NCBI GenBank assembly: GCA_903832165.1
Contig: CAILAQ010000407.1
Span: forward strand, 1 to 5,924
Direction: 5' to 3'
Origin: an uncultured Bacteroidota bacterium
Lineage (GTDB): Bacteria > Bacteroidota > Bacteroidia > Bacteroidales > UBA12481
DNA length: 5,924 nt
The translations under genes and the position numbers were made by a program. This document shows, piece after piece, positions 1 through 4,994 of this stretch (position 1 is its first letter; each line of letters starts with the position of its first letter). The notes under the pieces are model-generated. The model was not told the origin of the DNA. It searched no databases and saw only the letters and a program-made list of their open reading frames with translations.

Positions 1-25
1 GGTTCCCGCCTTCGCGGGAATGACA
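1..25. repeat. GC-rich palindromic hairpin repeat (edge copy)
   Basis: A perfect 7-bp inverted repeat, ttcccgc (3-9) and gcgggaa (14-20), flanks a 4-nt loop and is followed by tgaca. The minus-strand reading, GTCATTCCCGCGAAGGCGGGAA, is the sort of intergenic repeat found dispersed in many bacterial genomes; this comparison is from memory. It lies about 90 bp past the stop of the minus-strand peptidase gene. No T-run is visible within the window on the 3' side, so I call it a repeat and not a terminator. The copy may continue beyond the left edge. Confidence 0.7.
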
Positions 26-70
26 ACTCTATCGAGACTTACCTGATTTTTGAATTTCAGCATTCAAAAC

Positions 71-110
71 TGGCCTTCGAATCTCATCCATGGCCCTTGA
101 ATCTCTAACT
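71..110. repeat. Imperfect 20-bp tandem direct repeat
   Basis: Two adjacent 20-bp units (71-90 and 91-110) share tggcc-ttgaatctc-type sequence: tggccttcgaatctca against tggcccttgaatctct, with three differences in the first 16 bases. A weaker third relative (tttgaatttcag) lies at 49-60. The repeat sits immediately after the peptidase stop codon. No coding function is seen. It could be a decayed repeat associated with the hairpin at 1-25. Confidence 0.5.
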
Positions 111-112
111 TC

Positions 113-2107
113 TTATTCCAGCGTAATTTCCTTCTCTAAAACCCCGCCGCGGGTGGATAAAATTTTCACTTTTCCCTTGATTTTGTCTGTTTTGGAGGTG
201 CGGACCGTAAATGTTGCGGAGGCTGTCTGATTTTGCCACAGGTGACCGGCATATCTGGTTTTATCAGAAGATTTAGGATCAACAATTTTGATTTTCGGCT
301 GATCACCTTCCACCAGTTTTTTATCGAAATCCAATACTGCCTGATCTTCCCGAACAATTTTCACTCGCTGGGCCACGTCCAGTGCAGTAGGTATTCTGGC
401 AGTATTTGTCCAGCTAACGGATATCACATAATCCACAGAATCCTTGTTAATTACCTCTTCACTAACTCCCTTTTGCCTTATGCCATCTGCCTTTTGCCTT
501 TCCTTATTGCCCTCCTGCCCTTTTGCCCTCCTGCCTTCTGCAGCTCTGACAACCTTAACCGCTTTCCATTCCAGCGTCGGCAAATCGAGCGCCATTGCCA
601 CATTGAACATAGCCTGCTTCCTGATCCAGGGTTCAAGATGTTCCGGTGGCGGATTCTGGGCGAAAAATTTGGGGTTATAGCCACCGAGCTGAACAGGGCC
701 GAGGAAAGGGTGCATGATGGTGGTCCATTCTTTAAAACCACGACCGCCATTTTCCTGATCATCCCAAAGCAGAATATCGAGTTCATCCTTTTTTCCATCA
801 TTGTTGAGATCGCCGTAAAGTCCACCGTTCCAGATTTCATCACCATACCAAATGGCTCCAAAATAGCTGTAACCAAAGTCGGGCCCATGACCGAAGAGAG
901 GCTCTGGTTTGGCGCTGTCTCCGGTATAATCATTGACCGGATCCTTGGTATTATATTCATCGTAAACATCACCGGCCCAAGGATATCCCGTGATTTTCAT
1001 TCCTAGGGTGTCATAATATTCGAGTAAATGACGGTCGGCATCATACATTCCTTTTGCAGAAAATTCTGTGGAGGGGCCGCGAAGATGCATTGGAACCCGT
1101 GTATCCATCGAGTTTACCACTGAAATATTCGGGTGGGAGATGATGAAACTGAACACCGCACGGGTTTCCGGCTCGCTGAGTGGATATTCACCGGCCCCGC
1201 TTTGTGTCCAGCCTCTGCCGGTAGCATCAAGACCTTCATCAGGGCGCCAGTTTTCAGGATAATTCCGATGGAGATCGAGTCCGCCGATGCCATCTTCATT
1301 GATTTTGCCGTCGCCATCATTGTCCCAGCCTTCGGAAGAGCTGGTCCATAAGCCTTTGCCTTTGGCTACACGTTTCATCAGCCTTCCTGACGGATCACGG
1401 GGGTCAGGTATCAGCGTTCCCTTTTCCAGATCCACCCATCGCATGGAAGATAAAATTCCATCCTTGTTGATGTCTTCACCCGGGTCCTCGTCGAGCAGTC
1501 CATCGTTGTCGCTATCGGCAGGATGCACTGTACTTCTGTTGCTTTGGGCGGTGTTCAAATATAGATTTGAGCCATCGGGATTATTTTCAGGCCTTATGTA
1601 TATTGTCTTGGTATCTAGTAGGTTGGTGATTTTCGGATCGGTTCCGTAGTTTGAAAGGAGGTAATTGAGAAGCCACAAAGCTGATTCAGTTGCCGTGACT
1701 TCACCCGAATGCCGGCCGCCCTCGAAAAACGCTGCCGGCTTGTCGGTATCCTTGCCGGTCTTTTTATTGGTAAGAGTAACCTGGAGGATTGGCCGACCCT
1801 CAAAGCTATATCCAACTTCATAAATATCAATAAGGTCAGGATATTTTACCGCCCATTTTTTCATCCAGGCATAAACCACATCAACGGTATGATAACGATC
1901 CCAGGTGAGGGTTTCGCCGGCTTTATATTCGACTTCCTTATAGATGACCTGAGGGAAAACGCTTGCTCCGTGCCTGTAGCCTTTAACGGTATAATTCAGG
2001 GTGTCCTTATCGGATTCGGGCCAGGTGACGGTTGCTAGGGGACGTATCTGCGCAGAGGAACTTAATGGCAAGAGGGCAAGAAGGAGGATGGGGAGCAGGT
2101 GTTTCAT
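113..2107 (-). CDS. Secreted M14-family zinc carboxypeptidase-like metallopeptidase
   Basis: This 664-residue protein starts at ATG 2107 with a signal peptide: Lys-2, a Leu-rich core, and likely cleavage after SSA-19. The M14 domain covers about residues 60-510. Zinc ligands H133 and E136 are in RHSGE, NPDG is at 176-179, and the substrate-carboxylate region is DLHRNYPENW (278-287). The probable catalytic Glu is E424 in GDEIW. Asp-rich, calcium-type loops occur near 198-208, 212-217, 262-272 and 433-444. Two expected active-site residues differ: H280 replaces the usual Asn of DLNRN, and D335 (SMDTR) sits where the third zinc-binding His is expected. A C-terminal domain (about 555-664) follows a charged linker built from a 7-bp repeat. 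I see no lipobox or clear sorting domain. It probably acts on peptides in the periplasm or outside the cell. The family call is secure; catalytic activity is uncertain. No ribosome-binding site is obvious. Confidence 0.92.
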   Translation of the reverse strand: MKHLLPILLLALLPLSSSAQIRPLATVTWPESDKDTLNYTVKGYRHGASVFPQVIYKEVEYKAGETLTWDRYHTVDVVYAWMKKWAVKYPDLIDIYEVGYSFEGRPILQVTLTNKKTGKDTDKPAAFFEGGRHSGEVTATESALWLLNYLLSNYGTDPKITNLLDTKTIYIRPENNPDGSNLYLNTAQSNRSTVHPADSDNDGLLDEDPGEDINKDGILSSMRWVDLEKGTLIPDPRDPSGRLMKRVAKGKGLWTSSSEGWDNDGDGKINEDGIGGLDLHRNYPENWRPDEGLDATGRGWTQSGAGEYPLSEPETRAVFSFIISHPNISVVNSMDTRVPMHLRGPSTEFSAKGMYDADRHLLEYYDTLGMKITGYPWAGDVYDEYNTKDPVNDYTGDSAKPEPLFGHGPDFGYSYFGAIWYGDEIWNGGLYGDLNNDGKKDELDILLWDDQENGGRGFKEWTTIMHPFLGPVQLGGYNPKFFAQNPPPEHLEPWIRKQAMFNVAMALDLPTLEWKAVKVVRAAEGRRAKGQEGNKERQKADGIRQKGVSEEVINKDSVDYVISVSWTNTARIPTALDVAQRVKIVREDQAVLDFDKKLVEGDQPKIKIVDPKSSDKTRYAGHLWQNQTASATFTVRTSKTDKIKGKVKILSTRGGVLEKEITLE
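471..541 (-). repeat. Degenerate 7-bp tandem repeat inside the peptidase gene
   Basis: On the minus strand the tract is a run of about ten 7-bp units of type GCARRAG (GCAGAAG, GCAGGAG, GCAAAAG, GCAGATG, GCATAAG), some offset by one extra G. It is translated as the low-complexity, Arg/Lys/Gln/Gly-rich stretch at about residues 523-546, between the catalytic domain and the C-terminal domain. The unit length is not a multiple of three, so gain or loss of one unit would shift the frame. A related tract lies in the glycosyltransferase gene at 2632-2666. Confidence 0.8.
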
Positions 2108-2119
2108 AAGAGGATTCTG

Positions 2120-2149
2120 ATAAAGCTGTCAGCTTTATAGAGCTGTCAG
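2120..2149. repeat. Left palindrome of the intergenic inverted repeat
   Basis: The sequence ataaagctgtcagctttat (2120-2138) is a perfect 9-bp inverted repeat around a single central base. A second AGCTGTCAG core follows at 2141-2149. The block 2121-2147 matches the reverse complement of 2403-2429 at 26 of 27 positions. It lies 13 bp upstream of the peptidase start codon, so it would fall in or near the 5' leader, where it could act as an operator or an RNA hairpin. Confidence 0.75.
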
Positions 2150-2264
2150 CTGATTTATACAAAGGAAAAATAGTAATTAAATCACTTATAATCAGGTGTT
2201 GAATAGCACTATCTAATAAAAAGGAATAACAGGTTAAATCACAGATATACAGTTGGATATAATT

Positions 2265-2298
2265 AGAGCTGACAGGTGATATTATTTCAGCTGTCAGG
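2265..2298. repeat. Two central AGCTGWCAG copies
   Basis: AGCTGACAG (2267-2275) and AGCTGTCAG (2289-2297) are in direct orientation, 22 bp apart start to start, each followed by G. They share the core of the outer palindromes but lack the flanking TTTATA extension. Confidence 0.55.
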
Positions 2299-2402
2299 TT
2301 TTTCAATAAAATTCAGATTGATAAGTTGTTGCCAAATCCAATAGTATGAGACTAGTTTGTATTTGCCAAATAGTCAGAGACTTAATAAATTTTCAACTAG
2401 CA

Positions 2403-2429
2403 GACAGCTTTATAAAGCTGACAGCTTTA
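2403..2429. repeat. Right palindrome of the intergenic inverted repeat
   Basis: The sequence contains the perfect 16-bp palindrome cagctttataaagctg (2405-2420), overlapping a second dyad, taaagctg-a-cagcttta (2413-2429). The whole block is an inverted copy of 2121-2147. It begins 9 bp past the stop codon of the GT2 gene, so its hairpin could affect that transcript's 3' end. It is not GC-rich and has no T-tract, so a terminator role is only a possibility. Confidence 0.75.
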
Positions 2430-2438
2430 CTTTACTTA

Positions 2439-3350
2439 CTAAAACCGTTTATGCCGAAAGTAGTACCATCCAAATTTGAACCCAATCGTCACATGCGACA
2501 AAATAGTTGCCACCCAACCATAATGTCTTACCATGGAGTGAAACCGCTCCCGTAGGCTGATCCCGATATTCTGCTTCGAATGGCCCCCATCAAGGAATGC
2601 ACACAGCACCAGTCGTGTATTGACTATGCCAGCTTGCGCCTTGAGCCTTGCGCCTTGAGCCTTAATCAGAGCTCTGAGTACCCAGTCAAAATCCGCCGAA
2701 TGACTGTACTGCGGATCAAAGGGCTCTGCGATCTCCCGGCTAACGAGTATCGCCTGATGGCAGACGACCATGCCTTTTCTAAAGCTTTTCCAGGTGAGAT
2801 TTTCCGGCGGCCGCAACCTCCTCAGACCCACCTCGTGGTACCCCGCATCCACAATCATGGCGTCACCATAATAAATGGAGGCCAGATTCCTGAAGTCAAG
2901 TTCGACACCTTGATCGGCCGGTAATGCCACTTTCCTTTCTGTGGCGGATTCAAATTCCCTGCCGGGATTGTTTCCACTAAATATTTTCTCTGTTGTTTCC
3001 GGAGAATAAATCTGGTCGCCGGCATTCATAAACCATACATAATCACCGGTAGCAGCAGACAGGCCTTTATTCATCGCATCATAAATCCCCTTGTCTGGTT
3101 CGCTAATCCAATAACTGATATGGTCGTTATACAAGCGCAGAATCTCCACAGTACCATCCGTTGAACCCCCATCTATCACAATATATTCAATATTGGGCCA
3201 GGTCTGCGATAGAATGCTGTTGATGGTTTTTTCGATCAGGCTCAGACCATTATAAACTACCGTAATTACCGAAACTACTTGTAGTCCGGCTTTTTTTACC
3301 GGCGATTGGCCACCCAGTCTTTGTCCGCCTTTCAAGGTCTCTTCCATCAT
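2439..3350 (-). CDS. Family 2 glycosyltransferase (WcaA-like)
   Basis: This 303-residue GT-A-fold enzyme should transfer a sugar from a nucleotide-sugar donor onto a growing surface glycan at the inner face of the membrane. Motifs in order: SVITVVYNG (27-35), IDGGSTDGT (59-67), DKGIYDAMNKG (86-96), the DXD-equivalent NAGD (109-112), CHQA (197-200) and SADFDW (218-223), the usual place of the catalytic base, then LDGGHS (253-258). Three regions are unlike typical relatives. There is a 24-residue hydrophilic N-terminal extension, a polar stretch at about 126-155 that seems some 20 residues longer than usual, and a repeat-encoded insert (about 229-241). The start is ATG 3350, or ATG 3347; no closer in-frame ATG precedes the core domain. 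The gene is divergent from the transferase-like gene on the plus strand. Donor and acceptor cannot be predicted. Confidence 0.93.
   Translation of the reverse strand: MMEETLKGGQRLGGQSPVKKAGLQVVSVITVVYNGLSLIEKTINSILSQTWPNIEYIVIDGGSTDGTVEILRLYNDHISYWISEPDKGIYDAMNKGLSAATGDYVWFMNAGDQIYSPETTEKIFSGNNPGREFESATERKVALPADQGVELDFRNLASIYYGDAMIVDAGYHEVGLRRLRPPENLTWKSFRKGMVVCHQAILVSREIAEPFDPQYSHSADFDWVLRALIKAQGARLKAQAGIVNTRLVLCAFLDGGHSKQNIGISLRERFHSMVRHYGWVATILSHVTIGFKFGWYYFRHKRF
2632..2666 (-). repeat. 7-bp tandem repeat inside the GT2 gene
   Basis: On the plus strand five consecutive 7-bp units run from 2632: gcttgcg, ccttgag, ccttgcg, ccttgag, ccttaat. This includes a perfect 14-bp duplication (2633-2646 and 2647-2660). 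It is translated on the minus strand as IKAQGARLKAQAG, and seems to add roughly 8-10 residues between the SADFDW motif and the LDGGHS motif. The repeat length would shift the frame if copy number changed by one unit. Confidence 0.85.
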
Positions 3351-3396
3351 ATTCGGTTTGGATGGGAAATTAGTTAATTTCGCACAAACGCCTGAT
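3351..3396. promoter_or_regulatory. Possible bidirectional promoter/operator in divergent gap
   Basis: Only 46 bp separate the start codons of the two divergent genes. In the centre is a perfect dyad, GAAATTA (3366-3372) gt TAATTTC (3375-3381). Read outward, each arm resembles the Bacteroidota -7 box TAnnTTTG (TAATTTCG on plus, TAATTTCC on minus). A TTTG lies upstream of each (plus 3357-3360; minus-strand TTTG at 3388-3385). The spacings (14 and 12 bp) are shorter than usual for that promoter class, so the assignment is tentative. The dyad itself is certain. Confidence 0.35.
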
Positions 3397-4299
3397 ATGT
3401 TTTACGCTTTACTAAAAATACAACGCTTTGCGGAATCGGTCTACCAGGCTCTCATCAGCCTGATGCGGGTATTTTTTCGATTCCGCTTTCGCTCTGACCT
3501 TACCAAGATACATGCTTTCGGCAAGGAACTGGTCATTTTAGCTAATGGGCCATCGCTTAAGGCCGATCTGGAAAATTATCCGGCCTTCTTTATCGGTAAG
3601 CAGCTCTTATGCGTTAATCAGTTTGTGCTGAGCAATGAATATGATCGGCTTAAACCTCAGTATTACATCCTCCTTGATATTGGCTATTTCGCTGAAAAAA
3701 CTATTCCTCGGGTGGCCGAAGTGCGTGAACTGATCAAGAAGGAACTGATCAGCAAGACCACCTGGCCGATCACCCTGTTTTGCCCGGCCGAGGGGCGTGG
3801 CAGCCTGTTCCACCGCGAACTGGTATCGTCTGGCATACCAATAACATTTGCTTTTATGAACCGGACTGTGGTTGATGGTGTTCGCTCAATCCGCCATTGG
3901 CTCTACCGCCGCCAGATGGGGATGCCACCACCTCAAAATGTTCTGATCGGTGCACTTATGGCCGGACTGGCATGCGATTTCAGCAGGATAGTTATTCTTG
4001 GAGCCGATCATTCATGGCATCAGGGACTGGAGATCGGTGAGGACGGAAAATTAGTATCAGCTGAAAACCATTTTTACGATAAAAAACCCTGGAAAGTGGC
4101 GATTCAGCATCCCGAAACACTCCAGAGAGCAACAATCCATGACTATTTCTTCAATCTCTACCGTACATTCCGAAGCTATCACCTGATTGAGGAATTTGCA
4201 AAATCCAGAAACGTGAAAATCATCAATGCCAGTTCGGTAACTTTCATTGATGCCTTCGATCGTAAAAAGCTGAGCGATTATCCCTGGGAAGTACGCTGA
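3397..4299 (+). CDS. GT42/DUF115 (MptE- or Maf-like) putative nonulosonate transferase
   Basis: This is a 300-residue protein from ATG 3397. A longer reading from TTG 3358 adds 13 residues but leaves only 7 bp to the divergent gene. Motifs (ATG numbering): VILANGPSLKADL (46-58), the nucleotide-binding signature shared by GT42 sialyltransferases and DUF115 proteins; VNQF (73-76), like CNQF of Campylobacter Cst-II; YILLD (90-94); GALMAGLACDFSRIVILGAD (185-204), matching the second Rossmann-like motif; and HDYFFNLYRTFRSY (248-261) before VKIINAS (273-279). The catalytic His of Cst-II is not clearly alignable; H248 is the nearest candidate. There is no signal peptide, and the N-terminal 30 residues are amphipathic and Arg-rich. 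The gene lies tail to tail with a CMP-nonulosonate synthetase, which supports a transferase using CMP-sialate, legionaminate or pseudaminate. That role is inference; the fold-level family is fairly well supported. Confidence 0.75.
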   Translation: MFYALLKIQRFAESVYQALISLMRVFFRFRFRSDLTKIHAFGKELVILANGPSLKADLENYPAFFIGKQLLCVNQFVLSNEYDRLKPQYYILLDIGYFAEKTIPRVAEVRELIKKELISKTTWPITLFCPAEGRGSLFHRELVSSGIPITFAFMNRTVVDGVRSIRHWLYRRQMGMPPPQNVLIGALMAGLACDFSRIVILGADHSWHQGLEIGEDGKLVSAENHFYDKKPWKVAIQHPETLQRATIHDYFFNLYRTFRSYHLIEEFAKSRNVKIINASSVTFIDAFDRKKLSDYPWEVR

Positions 4300-4994
4300 C
4301 CGAGATAGATTCCTGCGAGGTCGAAATCCACCTGATCATCAATATCTATAGAATCCTTACGGCTCATGACATAGGCATATGCCCCTGAATTCAGGAATAG
4401 TGTCCTCTCTTCCATCATTCGCTGTATGCGGCAAAAATACAATGCGCCATTCAGCCGGTAATAGGCTGGCAACAGTTGCGATGGGGTTTTCTGAATGTTC
4501 TGGGGAATAAACCCTTCAAGCGACAGGCTCTCCGGTAATGTATTGCTCCACAAAGGCGAATGCTCAGATCTGCAGACAGATATTACAGCATCTGCCTTTA
4601 TTCCCTCCAGCTGTTTTACTGCCTCACGGATATTCTGAGCGGTACGCAAGGGGGAGGTTGGCTGCAGACAGGCAACGTGGGTCCAGCTGGAATCACTATT
4701 AGCCTTTAACTCATTTATCGCATGGATCATGACATCCACTGTGGGCGTATCGTCCTGAGTGAGCTCATCGGGACGCATGAAAGGGACTTCAGCGCCAAAC
4801 TGGGCAGCCATTACGGCAATTTCCCAACTGTCTGTGCTGACAACTACTTTAGCGAAAACTCCTGACTCGATCGCAGCTTCGATCGTCCATCCAATCAGCG
4901 GCTTACCGGCAATCAGCATCATGTTTTTTCCCGGAAGGCGCTTGCTGCCACCCCGTGCGGGTATTATCGCTATATATGGACTTTTATCATTCAT
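4278..4994 (-). CDS. neuA: CMP-nonulosonate synthetase (acylneuraminate cytidylyltransferase)
   Basis: This 238-residue cytosolic enzyme should couple CTP to a nine-carbon keto sugar acid (sialic, legionaminic or pseudaminic acid) to give the CMP-sugar donor. The family hallmarks are all present: the CTP-binding IPARGGSKRLPGKN (11-24), STDSWEIA (53-60), CLQPTSPLR (109-117), RSEHSPLW (142-149), YYRLNGALYF (178-187) and the acidic SIDIDDQVDF (215-224) that supports metal binding. Length is normal. I chose ATG 4994, which overlaps the end of the upstream nucleotidyltransferase gene by 8 bp (ATGAATGA) and suggests translational coupling; a TTG at 5015 would add seven unlikely residues. The 3' end overlaps the convergent plus-strand gene by 22 bp. 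Sequence alone does not separate NeuA, LegF and PseF, so the exact sugar is open. Confidence 0.93.
   Translation of the reverse strand: MNDKSPYIAIIPARGGSKRLPGKNMMLIAGKPLIGWTIEAAIESGVFAKVVVSTDSWEIAVMAAQFGAEVPFMRPDELTQDDTPTVDVMIHAINELKANSDSSWTHVACLQPTSPLRTAQNIREAVKQLEGIKADAVISVCRSEHSPLWSNTLPESLSLEGFIPQNIQKTPSQLLPAYYRLNGALYFCRIQRMMEERTLFLNSGAYAYVMSRKDSIDIDDQVDFDLAGIYLGQRTSQG

Larger units (their letters stand above)
2108..2438. other. Intergenic region, AT-rich with palindromic repeats
   Basis: This 331-bp gap lies between the stop of the GT2 gene (2439) and the start of the peptidase gene (2107), both on the minus strand. It must therefore hold the peptidase promoter if that gene is transcribed separately. 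It carries five copies of the core AGCTGWCAG (2124, 2141, 2267, 2289 and 2416, first base given), a 27-bp inverted repeat at its two ends, and a 9-bp direct repeat ttgccaaat (2329-2337 and 2363-2371). I found no good Bacteroidota-type promoter match (TTTG/TAnnTTTG) and no terminator with a T-run. The short reading frames here look like products of the repeats. Confidence 0.7.

Noticed and set aside
471..541. CRISPR array
   Set aside because: The units are 7 bp and contiguous, with no spacer-length unique sequences between them.
233..1006. 257-residue open frame on the plus strand
   Set aside because: It lies wholly antisense to the peptidase gene, shows no family motifs, and its hydrophobic stretches come from the complement of charged codons and the 7-bp repeat.
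2060..2105. Purine-rich GGCAAGA-like run resembling the heptamer repeats
   Set aside because: It encodes the Leu-rich signal peptide; Leu codons on the opposite strand explain the composition without invoking a repeat.
2403..2429. Rho-independent terminator for the GT2 gene
   Set aside because: The palindromes are AT-rich and no T-run follows on the minus strand; the same block occurs inverted upstream of the peptidase, so a repeat is the better explanation.
2007..2555. Two short open frames (2007-2306 minus, 2346-2555 plus) sharing an IKLTAL peptide
   Set aside because: The shared peptide is the translation of the inverted AGCTGWCAG repeats, not evidence of paralogous small proteins.
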